A stretch of DNA of 64,000 bases. Source: Tetrapyrgos nigripes. Taxonomy: Eukaryota; Basidiomycota; Agaricomycetes; Agaricales; Campanellaceae. Positions 10,776 to 23,100 of the stretch are shown here, in pieces. The notes under the pieces were generated by a model. The model was not told the origin of the DNA. It saw nothing but the letters and a program-made list of their open reading frames with translations, and ran no database searches. The stretch covers positions 248,001 to 312,000 of the forward strand of contig JAACJM010000061.1 in NCBI GenBank assembly GCA_013368315.1, written 5' to 3'. The position numbers and the translations under genes were made by a program. How positions within the stretch are numbered: position 1 is the stretch's first letter; every line of letters begins with the position of its first letter.

Positions 10776-11419
10776 CCTCATCCCCAGTGAAAAGTCAATG
10801 GGCCCAGAGCGAACCCCAGCGAATGTTCAAAAGACGCTCAGTCTGATTCGCCTGTGTTCGCTCTCGTTACAAAATTGTGCACTGCTCATTATCTGTATTG
10901 AGTCAAACTGAGTCCGAGCGAGCATTTTTTGGAAGATTTTGAGTATATTCGCTCTCATTCGCTCTCGTCCGTTTGGTTTGAATAGGGTGCACTAATTGAT
11001 GCGCTCGCTCTGGTTCTCTCTGGCTCACTCTGGTTCTGATCCAATTAATGTACACGTTCGTTCTGATTCACTCTGATTCTACTTAATATTACATTGTATA
11101 ATGGCTCTCATTCGTTCTCGTTCGTTCTCGTTCCCTGCTTTCTCTATACACTCCTTGTGGTTGTAAAATGAAAAATTGAACTTGCACACAAAATCTAGAC
11201 TTAGAAACGGCACCAGTTAGTGAACGAAGTGAAGGACATTTGCAGGGAACTCACAATGACTTGGAAATGCCTGAAGAGGAAAGTAGGATTCAGTACAAGT
11301 CCACGAAGAGGTACCTAAAAATTCGACGTGGACAATTGCAAAGTGGAAAATAGCTGCACAAGAAGTCCATCAGTACTGCAACGATACGGTGGCGCATACA
11401 AGACGCACCGGGAGCCCAG

Positions 11420-11919
11420 ATATCCATACAAATTCGCCTAATGCAAAAGGCGGGTTAGAGAAAGAAGATAACGCGACACGGAAGACTCACTGAACGATGA
11501 GAAAACGCCTTTGCAGATCACGATGATGTTGGCCAGGGAGTTAGCGGGCAGCGTACAGGAATGTGTCTGAGACGTACCCAGAATACAAATACCCACTAGC
11601 ACACACCTGATGGAAAAGGCGGGTTAGAGAAAGATGGTAGCGCGACCAACGGAGGACTCACTGGACAACAAAACCCACTTGTACAACCAATTCCATCCAT
11701 CGTTCACATCAGAGACGCATAAGGCTTTGAAGGTAACGGCGTTGGCCAGGCGGATTGCGCGTCGAACATGAAAGAGAAGAAGTCAACTGGCAATGGTGAT
11801 GGTAGAAGGAAGAGAAAGGCGCGAAGTCCTTGAATGACGTCGAGTGTTTCTAAGATGCTCGGGACCTGCCGAAGTCGTTGACGAAACGAAGCTATGCCTT
11901 TGTACAGTGTAGATAACAT
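11420..11919 (-). pseudogene. Exon-like cargo inside TIR element 1
   Basis: The minus strand holds protein-like stretches separated by intron-like blocks. Two of these blocks share nearly the same 3' part (a TCTAACCCGCC tract before an AG), as if an exon-intron pair had been duplicated. A 71-codon open stretch runs 11919-11704. An alternative frame reads through GWNWLYKWVLLS up to a GTGAGT donor near 11665. A sister version lies at about 13000-13325. No family is recognised and stops break most readings, so it is a captured or decayed gene piece. Confidence 0.4.
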
Positions 11920-12184
11920 TGTACTACGCAGTACGTAGGATACATAATGATAAGTTGGACAAGTAGAGTGAAGTTACCAGGCTAACTTAGCCTAACTTCA
12001 TAGGAACTAGTTGCTTTGACAACAAAGTAAGGAGAATTAGCCATACTTTAGCAGTTATCTAGTAGTTATCGAGTGCAATACCTAGCATATGTATAACCTA
12101 GTTCGCTCGGACTCTTTCTGACTCTTTTTTCCCCGATCATTTGCGGGTGCACATTCGCTCTGGTTCGCTCTAGGGAAACCGACT

Positions 12185-12420
12185 TGTTGGAATTTAATGA
12201 TAACGATCATATTACTAAGCTACTACGCATATGGCAATCAATCAGGTACTGCGGACATACGGTCAAATGATCATACGGATATACTTAGACTATTTATATT
12301 ATTATACTACTCTGATTAATGATATATACTTGAGAGTCAAGCGAGATACGTTCGCACGCTCTTACCCCCCACTTTGTGACTCTCACTAAGACTATTCGCT
12401 AAGATAACCTAAGTCTAATA
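12185..12420 (+). mobile_element. Solo LTR of the Copia element-4 family
   Basis: A 236-bp sequence closely matching the reverse complement of the LTR at 55286-55519. It is flanked by the 5-bp duplication CGACT (12180-12184 and 12421-12425) and lies in the right TIR region of the DNA element. With this duplication the LTR runs from TGTTGG to TAATA, not ending in the usual CA. Solo LTRs arise by recombination between the two LTRs of one element. Confidence 0.85.
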
Positions 12421-12442
12421 CGACTTTTCACTGGGCCTCATC

Positions 12443-13606
12443 CCCAGTGAAAAGTCAATGGGCCCAGAGCGAACCCCAGCGAATGTCCAAAAGACGCTCA
12501 GTCTGACTCGCCTCTATTTGCTCTCGTTACAAAATTGTGCACCGCTCACTGAGTCAAACTGAGTCAGAGCGAGTATTTTTTGGAAGATTTCGAGTATATT
12601 CGCTCTCGTTCGCTCTCGTTCACTTCTATTGAATGGGTTGCACAGTACTGTGCACTCATCCTGGTTCTCTACCGTTCACTTTCATTCAGATAAATTTTTA
12701 CATAAATGTTCATTCTGATTCACTACAGTACAGCATAGATATACATAGTACACTGTAATAATGTACATCTACTCCTTCTTTGCTCTTTTACACCAAGCCC
12801 GCTCTAAGAATGTGGCAATGGCCGAATAATCTGGATAGATGAAGGTTCTGTATCAGTGAAATGCGCTGCAGAGCATCAAAGAGGGAGTGTACTGACCCAA
12901 ACGAGAAAGGAAAAAGGGAAGAAAGAAGAAAGGATCAGGATACCTGCAAAAGAAGTCCATTAGTACGGCAGACATACAGGAATGTGTCCAAGATGTACCC
13001 AGAATATGAAAACCCACTAGCATGCACCTGATGCAAAAGGCGGGTTAGAGAAAGATGGTAGCGCGACCAACGCAGGACTCACCGGACAACAAAACCCACT
13101 TGCACAACCAATTCCATCCCTCGTTCACATCAGCGGACGCGTAAGGCTTTGAAGGTAACGGGGTTGATCAGGCGGATTGCGCGTCGAACACGAGAGAGAA
13201 GAAGTCGACTGGAGATGGTGACGGTAGGAGGAAGAGGAAGGCGTGAAGACCTTTGAATGACGTCGAGTGTTTTTAAGATGCTCGGGACTTGCCGAAGTCG
13301 TCATCGAGACGAAGTGCTTTTTCAAATAGTACTAATAGTAATATCAGGCTGACAAACTAGTGGATATATGATAATTTGGACAAGTCAAGTAGAGTTAGCA
13401 AATATAACTAGCTCTTGGTATATGGTAGACAAAGTTAAGTTAACTGACCAAAGAGGGCAAGTTGTCTTAATTTAGCACTAGCTAGTCTACGTCTAGTATT
13501 AGTCTATGTCGTGGTTCGCTCGGACTCTGTCTGACTCTTTTTTCCCGATCATTGGCGCTGGTGCACTCGCTCTGGTCCATTCTGGTCCAGGGGAGTTTTC
13601 ACTGGG
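12443..13606. mobile_element. TIR DNA transposon, non-autonomous, copy 2
   Basis: A 1164-bp relative of the element at 10783, in the same orientation and separated from it only by the 7-bp CCTCATC. A third CCTCATC follows at 13607-13613. The left TIR is CCCAGTGAAAAGTC; the right TIR keeps TTTTCACTGGG. Subterminal TTCGCTCT repeats and the exon-like cargo (about 13000-13325, minus strand) are shared with copy 1, roughly 90 percent by eye. No transposase is present. Confidence 0.8.
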
Positions 13607-13613
13607 CCTCATC

Positions 13614-16600
13614 ACTCGCACACCCACAGCTCAGATTTCGTATAAGTATCTATGTGTCAATAAATCAAACATAGTAGAAAAACTTGAGAAAACGAACTGG
13701 ACACGCACCTACTAGCTTAAGTATAAGCATACTGTTTCTGAGTGACTAAAGCGGGGTCTGACTGTGATGGTACGCGCCCATCATGTCATCATCCACCTCG
13801 ACGAAAAGCGTACAAGAGCCGCTTCAAATTACCATAACAAAGTTTCGGAATGTAGAGCACCCGACTACTGCTCTTCTTTGCGCACTGGCTTTCTCGTCGT
13901 CGTCTTCCACCGAAACAAACGTCCCCCATCGCCACCTACTCATTCTCTTCCTTTCTCTGCCCGCCCTTACGCATCTGGTCACTTTCCTCGGTGTACTATC
14001 TTCACTGCCGAGTCACTTTGGCTCTTCGCTCGCATTATGATGCCTGGCCACTCACTCCATCCCTCGCATTGACCTTATCAGTTCCTTCAGTGTTTCTTCT
14101 AAAACCCGTGCCCCGAACACCGTTCCTTCCTTCCTCAGCCCATTCGACGCAAAAGCCCTTCTCATTTTGCCCAACACTGTTCGTCACTCCCAACGCCTCT
14201 CTCCCTGAGTCCCCACATAAACGGCAACCCTGCATATGGACTATCGTTGACTTTGGGGCTAGTCAGTCATCTAGAATCCCTCCCCACCTCGTCTCTCAAT
14301 CTAGTTGCTTGGAGACTGAAGCTATTCCGGAATGCAGAGGTTCGCAAGGTCGAGTTGTCGGAACGAGACGTGGCAGTGAGGTCCATGCGGGTAGTGTGCA
14401 TGAGAGGGCTTCTGTGGGTGCGAGTGGAACGAAAAGTGATGCGAGTTTAGCTTTGTGGTAAAGCTGCAGGAGGTGAGTGTTCTTATACTTTTTCTCGACA
14501 ATCAACGAATGGTACTAACCATTTGTTCTTGTTTTCGTTCTACCTATCTAGACACTAAAGCAACCTCCCTACTATCCATACCTACCTCCACGTCTACCTC
14601 AAGACCTGCAAATGTCGCCTGTAAACTCTCCAAATCATTCTTTTTCGCTCCCACCCTATCTCCACGCACAACGAATCCAGCACATAGAACGCATCCAATG
14701 ATCTAGACACTCTGACCCTCACCCGTTCGCTCTAATACCGCTGCTACCATCCCATACGGCGTCAGAATTGATTGAGGGCTTACGAGAGCCTGGATGATTC
14801 TGAAGCTGGTTCGGAGAGAGAGCAGAAAAAGCCACAGGAGGAGCAGCAGCCGGCGCTGTTGAAGGAGGAGAATGGATGAAAACACCTTTCCTCGTCTCCA
14901 AGATGCACACTTTCTCGTATGCCCATCACTTGTTCTTCCATCCTCAACGCAGCTGCACTCTAACGACCATAAATCCAACCCCCAATCCTCAACTCCCTAC
15001 CGTTCTCCTCCGCCTTCACCAAAGAACTCACGCTCACGAAAAGGGGTTGTCCGAATTGCAGTCCAAACCAACCAAACGACGAACGAGCGCCTTTGCACAA
15101 AGGGAAAGGATGGGTTTGGGTGGGTGTAAAGGAGGATCGGGACCGGGGATAATGTTAAAGCATTTTTGTTGGTTTTTGGAAATAGAGGCGATGATGAAGA
15201 AGGTGATGATGAGGGAGAACGGAGTGGTGGTAGTGGTAGTGGGTATGAGGGTATGAAGTTAGGTGGTCCAAAGGATGATATCTAAGGTACATTTGCTTTC
15301 ATCTTTTCCCGTTTCCGTTTTCTTCTGCCGGTTCTCTTCATTTTCAGTTTCGGTTTCAGTGTCGGTTTCATTCTGACTCCCAACAAAAACAGCTCAACAC
15401 TTCGCTCTGGCGTCAGGACTCAGTAGACAAATCTTTGTTTCAGGATTTCAGACTTCCACGCAGGCTTTCTATCTCTGTCCCCCATTTATCACAATTCTCG
15501 TCGTCGTCGTCGTCGTCAGCGTTCTTTTCAACCGTCACGATGTCACACTGGTCACGCCTCCAAACCTCTGAACGTCCAAAATAACAAAACATCGCAGCTC
15601 ACCAACTCTCTGCGTAATCCTCGGCAAATTACTGTGGCGAATACAGGATACCACTAGATGCTCTGAAAGGAGTTGGATGGTCCTAACACTGCTGGTTCTG
15701 GAACTATGTCAAGGGCTCGGGAACCTCGGTTTTTAAATAACGAAATCTACGAAAGCTAGCAGCATGTGTACATTTGCCCGGAGGTGTCATTTTCTCCTTT
15801 TTTCTCTCTTTCTGTCCATCCAGATCTCTCTTTTATGATCCCGTCGTCGTCATCTTCCGATGCCAAGGTTTCTCGACGTCAGCCGTAAACTCTCTGGATC
15901 ATTCTCTTCCCCACTACGGCCACCACCACCGCCATTCAACGCTCCAGATACACTTGCCCCACGATACCCTTCGCATCGATGCTCCCCATTTCTGGATCAG
16001 GTTTGAGTAATCACGCGGGTGGAAATGCTAACACGAATAACGGATCAAGGAGGACGATTCCGTTGTCATTCTCGTCTCCTGGGTCTGGGCTGGGATCGGG
16101 GTCTGGTGCAGACGGCCAACAAGGCCATGGTAATGAGAAAGATGGAAGTGGTGGTGGTGGTGGTGGTGGTGGTGGCTACTGAGGAGTTCAGGACGATAAG
16201 GTACGTTTGCTTTTCGTTCTTTTTTCTCATCTCTCTCTCTTTTGTTTTAGATCTGGTTTTTATGGGATATAAACACGTACTAACCAACGTCCTCTTTTCC
16301 TTCCTTTCTCCTTTTCGTACCCTTCTCTACCTTTGTCCAACCGCTTGACGTCGGACGTAAACTCCCGGTATCGTTCTCTTCTTCCAACTCTATATTTAGC
16401 CCATTCGCCATTATCACACCATGGTAACTTCTGTCTACCCGCTCCACTCAAACACCCAACCTAACGCCTCAAATGTTACTGTAACCAGCTACATATCATA
16501 GAGGAGGATTTTGGCCAGGGATTATTGATGGTACGTTAGCTTTTACTTTCGTTTCGTCCCGCCTTTCCTTCTCGCGCTGTATTTTCTCAAATTTCATTTC

Positions 16601-18918
16601 GTTTCGATCCGATATAAACTCGTATTAACCCCTTCTTTTTCTTACTTACTTCTCTAGCTTTTCGTCCAGAAAAACGCTCTCTCTCTGCGCTCATTAGCTC
16701 TCCGCATCCAGTCCATGTCTCTTTGCGTTCGTTTATTCCCTTGCTCCAAGGTAAAAATTTGGCGAGATGGAGGATTCGAGGCTGACTATGATGCTGAGGT
16801 GGGTTGTCTTCTATGCCTTCAATTCAACTTGGGATGGTTGAACAGAGTTTGGATGAGAAGTCGGGGACAGGGAAGGGTGGGAATTTGATGGGAATGAGGA
16901 GATGGTTGAGTTGATGTTGATGACGACGACGACGACGACGAAGCGAAGATTTTGGGAGCGAAGAGGTTACGAAATAGATGGACGAAGCCACACTTATGTA
17001 GACCTATATACAGAAAGAAATGGTCAAATTCTTCCGTACACGCCAACTCATAAATACCCCGCGAGGACATGCACACCAAAAGTCCATCGCAAACCAACTA
17101 AGAGAGCACCTTGGATCAGAAAAAGCGATGGTGTTGAAGAGAGGGAGTTAAGTTGAAGGATCGGGCACAGTTCTCAGCCGCCAGTACGAGATGGGTTTGA
17201 CGTGGGTGCTGGGGTAAGTTTGAGTGCGACAAGAAGGGTATCATCATTATCTTGTCAATGTTCGTCGATTTTTCTGTGTCTGGATGTGGATCAATAGGAA
17301 TGGAAGTGGAACTGGTGGTATGAGTGAGGATCTGGGCTGGTATGATAAAGTAAGTCTATTTTATTTCCGTTTTCTTTTTCCCTTCGCACTATCAACTTTT
17401 TTTCTTCTCTTTCTTTGCTTCCTCCGAGTTGTTACTTCTCTCGTTCTTTTTCATTTTATCATCAGATATTTCTTTCTCCGATCTATTTGCTACAATAAAA
17501 ACTCATACACTCCTTTCCCCCTCACCTCTTTCCCCCTTTGCTCTCTCCCTTCGTCCAAATGCGTCGCCTAATTACCTACAAATGTACGCTCCCTATGTCC
17601 CCATCTAGCAATGCGGACAATTTATCTCATTTGCTGGTGCTCACGTCGCTAGACGTCTTCGCCTCGCTCCCGTATCTTCCACTTCAGCGGTAACTCTTCC
17701 ATCTCCCTCGTCCCAAAATAGAATTTCATCAGAAAAAGAGGACTTCAGATTCAATTATGATGCTGATGGGGGCAAGGCGAGCCTGGCTTTTTCTATGCCT
17801 TGGACGTCTACTTTGGCTGTTGCGGCTCCAGAGGCAGAGATGGGGCACAGTCTTGTTGGGCATGATTTAATCACAATGAAGATCAGGATAGTAAATACAA
17901 TGACTTTTTGTGAGAGAAGACCTAGACTGCCGGTGATTGAAAATGTATGCTTGACCTATTTGTCTTCTTCGTTTTCGGTATTTTGGCACAGCGTGCACCT
18001 CACTCAATCACTCACATGGGCTCAAGCTCAGCCTGGAAGCTATTCCCAGCATAGACAGTGGCAGGGGGGCTGAAGAAGATGGATGGATATGGCAATGATG
18101 AATGTGGTTTTGATCTTAATTTTTAAATATTCTGTTGCGTATGCCCTTCTCATGCGATGCCAGAATTGATTGAGGAAGCGTCGTCATCATGGAATCTGGA
18201 AGGGGAAGAATGAGAACGAGAGCAGGGTGAACAGGAGAAACAGAATATGCAGAAACGGCCACCAATGACTCCAAAACGCATCCCTTTTCCCTTTCCTGCC
18301 GATACATGAAATCACAGTAAATATGAATGCCCAAATAAACCCTCTCTCACACCCTCACGAAAGAAATCAGCTATCAAGAAAGACTTCTTCAAAACCCTCT
18401 TCAAACCAACGGAACGAACACCTTGGATGAGAGGAAGAGATGGGTTTGGGAGTGGGAACACTGGAAAGATGGTAATGAAAGAAAGAGGTGGTGGTAGTGG
18501 ATATAAATGTGGCTCAGAGCCAAGTATGATTAGGTATATTCTTTTTGTTTGCTTTATTTGAATTCTTCGTTGCATTGTCATGTGTTTTTTTCTCATTCTT
18601 TTCCTTTCTTTTTCCTTCGTATCATTCTCAATCTTTTTTCCCCCGATCTATTTGTGATGATAAGAACTTACACTAATCAAACACTCTCTTCTTTCGTCAA
18701 AAAGCATTATACGTCACTACAAATGTACACTCCCTACATCCCCACCTGGCAATGCACCGGCACTCACATCGCTGGATGCCTGTATCATCCATTTCAGCAA
18801 CCTAGCCTTCTCCCTTGTCTGAAAATGGAATTTCATCGAAAACAGATGTCTTCAGATTCAATTATGATGCTGGTAGGGCTAGTGGGAGGAAGGGGGGCAT
18901 GGGCTTTTCTATGCATTG
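13614..18918 (+). repeat. Unit 1 segment B1: duplicated, degenerate intron-rich relics
   Basis: First of three direct copies (others 27272-31810 with 32132-33887, and 47801-52324). Its first part (about 14080-15290) is also related to segment A (about 1440-2600), so an older duplication preceded the triplication. Repeated module-like stretches end in Gly/Ser-rich coding-like sequence followed by a GT donor and a pyrimidine-rich intron-like tract (near 15290, 16200, 17340 and 18540). None stays open across copies and no family is recognised. A GGT run at 16146-16174 is longer than in the other copies. Confidence 0.5.
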
Positions 18919-19205
18919 TATCAGAATGAGTACATGTAAGTAACGGTGTATGAATACTACTGCACAAGTAAATATAATCAGTATCAATAATATAAAGAGT
19001 AAGAATGTAAGAGATACACACCCCAGGAGTTCACAAAGATAGTGGAAATGACTGGGATGTCGGGTAAGGTACAGTCTGGTATATGTGAGGCAGACATATG
19101 CATACAGATCAATGTATGTACTGGAGGAGAAAGGAATAGGAAGCGGAAATGGAACAAAAAATAAATATGGTCATAGCCCCTATCTAGGGACTCTCATTCT
19201 CAACA
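18919..19205 (-). mobile_element. Solo LTR of the Copia element-3 family
   Basis: A 287-bp insert flanked by CATTG (18914-18918 and 19206-19210). The empty site is seen in unit 2 near 32890. The end ...CTCATTCTCAACA matches the LTR end of the Copia fragment at 52717, and the inner part (blocks around CCAGGAGTTCACA and TAGCCCCT) is shared with 52520-52717. Read on the minus strand it runs TGTTGAG to TGATA. Confidence 0.8.
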
Positions 19206-20172
19206 CATTGAACGTCTACTTTGGCTATTGTGGCTTGAGAGGCAGAGAACTTGAAGGGGACCAGTCTTGTTGGGGGTGTTGTTGATCAGGATGGAGATCA
19301 GGATCAATATGATGACTTTTGGGAGAGAAAGCCTGGACTGCTGGTGATTGAAAACATATGCTTGACCTATTTGTCTTCGTTGTTTTTGGTATTTTTGGCA
19401 CAGTGTGCACCTCACTCAATCACTCACATAGGCTCAATCTCAGCCTGGACGCTATTCCTAGCATAGAGAATGGCAGTGGGGTTAAAGAAGAAGGATGGAT
19501 TTGGCAGTTACAAAGGTGGTTTTGATCTTGTTTTTTAAATATTCTGTTGCGTATGGTTTTTGTTAAGTAGAGTTTTGTCTGTATTTGAATATTTCAAGAA
19601 TTGTCATTTGTTTTCGCCAACATCTTCAATGAACTGATGTCATCTAGTATCCTATGTATTTGTTTTTCTGATATTCCTTTTTTTAAAATCCGGTTTGTTT
19701 TCTTTTCCCTTTTCATATTTGTACTACAGACACACATTCACCAACCACAGACCACATCCATTCGTTCTGCCCCACCTGTCTTATTCCTCCCAATATCCAG
19801 CCCCCCTTGCCATTTCTGCATTCCCCATCCAGCTCCATTCCCCCAGCTACTTCAAAAAAATCATAAATCAAAAATAAAGACAGCTTCACCTATGCAAACT
19901 AGTGAGCAACCCCTCCCCCCCCACTTTACATCACATCAGGGTCTGTCAAGAGGGGGTGGGTTAAGATAACTTCACAGGCTGCCAGGGGGGGGGCAAATGA
20001 GTGAAGATATAAGGACAAGTGGGGAGGAGTGGGGCGAAATTATTAGGATAGAGTGATCTATCTAATTTGTTTAATAAAAATCAATGTACACATGTGTATA
20101 TTGAAGAAAGAGAAAGCTTCTGTAAAATACTACCTAGATATCTATGTAGGTACCAGAACTTCTGAATTAATC
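19206..20172 (+). repeat. 3' flank of the ankyrin gene, unit 1 copy
   Basis: No gene recognised. Continues segment B1, with direct copies at about 32890-33887 and 41326-42128. Contains homopolymer C and G runs and a T-rich tract near 19600-19720. The part next to 20173 is the probable 3' untranslated region of the minus-strand ankyrin gene. Confidence 0.6.
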
Positions 20173-23100
20173 CTACTCAGTTGCTCCATGCTCTTGGAGA
20201 TATTTCACTACCTCTGGTTGATGTTGAATCTGTGCTGCTTTGAGTGCAGACCCATATCTCCCTCCCTTTGAATTAACATCCACATTCTCCTCCTCCACAA
20301 AATACTTGACAACATCCAACTTTCCCCAATGTGCTGCTGCTTGCAATGCAAACCCATGTTCCCCTTCCTTTGCATTAACATCTGCCCCCTTCCCCACAAG
20401 ATACTTGCCAAGACCTAAATCCTCAGTTGCTGCTGCTTGCAATGCAAACCCATATTTCCCCCCCTCTGCATTGACATCTGCCCCCTTCTCCACAAGATAC
20501 TTGACAATATCCAAGTTCCCCATATATGCTGCTGCTTGCAATGCAAACCCATATTCCCCCCCCTTTGCATTAACATCTGCCCCCTTCTCCACAAGATACT
20601 TGACAATATCCAAATGTCCCTCTTCTACTGCTGCTTGCAATGCAAACCCATATGGCCCTCCCTTTGCATTAACATCTGCCCCCTTCTCCACAAGATACTT
20701 GACAATATCCAAATGTCCCCTAAATGCTGCTGCTTGCAATGCAAACCCAAATTCCCCTCCCTTTGCATTAACATCTGTCCCCTTCTCCACAAGATACTTG
20801 ACAATATCCAAATGTCCCCAAAATGCTGCTGCTTGCAATGCAAACCCATAAAACCCTCCCTCTGCATTAACATCAGCCCCATTTTGAACCAAGACCTTGA
20901 CTATATGGAGGTATCCATCTTCAGCTGCATCATGAAGTGCATATCCTGGTTCTTGAGGAGGAAAGTGAGAAATCTCCTTAGCCTTTCTCCAGAGGCTGTA
21001 GAGTGATGAACAGACTTTGTGATTATCTGTTTCATCCCTCCTCCTCAGTGTATCCCATATGAAGGCTTGAATGGAGTTCCAGTCAAGATCCACATAGCAG
21101 TTCAAAGCTGGTTTAAAGTGATAGATTTCCCCCCATGAATATTTAAGGGCAGTATCTTGGAAAACGCCATGCATAGCCTGATGAACCACCTCCTGGATGG
21201 AATCATTTGATTGCAGAGATTGTAGCCATTTAAGACAATAAGCCAACATAGTGTGATGCCAAACAGATGAGGATGATAGTTCATAATTGTTATCAGGGAT
21301 AAGGTGAAGAAACATGGTCTCTGCATGCCTGAGAGATGTGTTTGGAGCAGAGGGCCATGTAGGATCAAGATTTGAAGGATGCCTGCTCTGAAAATGGTAA
21401 TAATATCTTTGCCCATGATAGGTGACTAGTTTCCAAAGATATTGAAAAATGCTGAGAGGGAACAGAAGGAGTTGGAGAAGGGAAAATAGTATTGGGACTC
21501 TATATGGGCATTGGATGTGAATGACAGGGATGATGATGCTCCCAAAATACATCAAAAAGGATATGCCAGTGACAGAGACCACAATCCAACAAAGGGATTC
21601 ATGAAGCTCTGAAACATAGACTGAGAGGCCAACCATGAAGAGGCCAAGGGATGCATGGAGTATAATAGGTAAGAGCCCAATGATCTCAGGAACTTTCCAC
21701 TTTTCAAATCCAAGGTAGCGGAATTGACGAATTTTGGCACGCTCCTGAGCATTACCAGTGGGAAGGGAGAGAGTATATGCTTGAAGCCATTGCTTAACAA
21801 GCACAGAGAGAAGAGCTGTAGCCAGGGAGAGGGACAGGCTGGCAAAGAACAGGCCATTGATCCAGAGATCCTTGGTACTGACATCAGCATTATCCAAATC
21901 GACTGATGCTTTTGGAACAGATTGCTGAGCAGTTGTGTTGCCAGTGGCGCGAAGCAGCAGGTTCTGCTCAAGCATAAGACTTGCTGTGATCTTGGTGTAA
22001 TCTGGTTGAAGATTGACAACTGTGGAAATGACAAAAGATGTCACTACAGCAGAAAAGAGTGCTGCCTAGTAATCAGGTCAATAAAGTATTATATATGAAC
22101 TATATTTCATACTCACAAAGACAAGTAGAGCATCGAGAGTGTCCCTAAAACCCTTCAACATCTCATCATCAAAAGTTTCTGCCTCATCAAGGTAAACTTT
22201 CCACACTCGGGCATTCTCACTTGCCTCTTTGCCTAACTCATCCTTAGGGTATTTACGAGTATAGTCATAGTCTCGGGTTCCTAAAAAGACAGTTGATTGG
22301 TCAGAGAGTTATAACAATGTTGTAAAGACTCACCAGTGTAGGGACTCTGATACTCTGTGATGCCCAATAGCCGGTGAAGGTTTCCCTTCTTCTTCTTGGT
22401 CTCATTGACATGCTGCTGAGCATTTTCCGAGTCCTCAGCTATAAGCATAGTCAATGAAGACACTCTATCTGATATACTAGTGTTACTCACTGCCTTCAGT
22501 AATCAAAGAAAGAAGTACATCTAGGCCCTTTGCGATCCGCGCAATGGAATCAGACAGGTTATCTGGCACTGTGCCACCCTCTGATGCTAGAAAAAAAACC
22601 AATATTCATGACAGGACCACCAGGTGAAGACAGTGTGCTACTTACAGTTCTTGGTCTCTTGAGAATTTGGTTTACCCAGTACACCAGGAGCAGCCTCATC
22701 CTTGGTGTCTGTGTACATGTGAGAGGTCATTTCTTTCAAAAGTAGGTAATTACTTACTATTGTTTGCCATAGGTTCAGACTTGGATTTTTCTTCCATAAT
22801 ATTACGGACTAACGGAACAGTCAGTATCCAAGTCAGACAAAGAAACAACAGCAGACATACCTTCGGAATCTGTCTGAGCGTCCTGAGCATTTGAGGAATG
22901 CTGGGAAGCCATACTGTTTGAATGAATGGAGTGCCCAACGGACTGAGGCAAGGCTGTAGTTCCGACATCTCCGCCGGTATGCTGAGCGGCAGATCCCGGC
23001 TTCACCGGAACACTCGCAGTGCTGCTAGGAACAGATTGGGATGGGTCAGATTTCGGCTCTGCAGTTGTATTCGAGTCAGCGGCGTCGTTGGTAAATCTAG

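Larger units (their letters stand above)
10783..12435. mobile_element. TIR DNA transposon, non-autonomous, copy 1 (carries exon-like cargo and a solo LTR)
   Basis: Terminal inverted repeats are CCCAGTGAAAAGTC at the left and its reverse complement at the right, with many subterminal TTCGCTCT-type repeats at both ends. The 7-bp duplication CCTCATC lies on each side (10776-10782 and 12436-12442), and unit 3 has the same site once and empty near 47790. There is no transposase. The interior (about 11400-11920) has minus-strand exon/intron-like sequence. A 236-bp Copia solo LTR sits inside. The superfamily is uncertain: CAGTG ends recall hAT, but the duplication is 7 bp, not 8. Confidence 0.8.

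Noticed and set aside
15499..15525. TCG trinucleotide run, also near 29144
   Set aside because: A short microsatellite with copy-number differences between units; no further signal.
20173..20960. Regular direct repeats that might suggest a CRISPR or satellite array
   Set aside because: The period is a coding 99 nt without spacer structure, and translation gives canonical ankyrin repeats.
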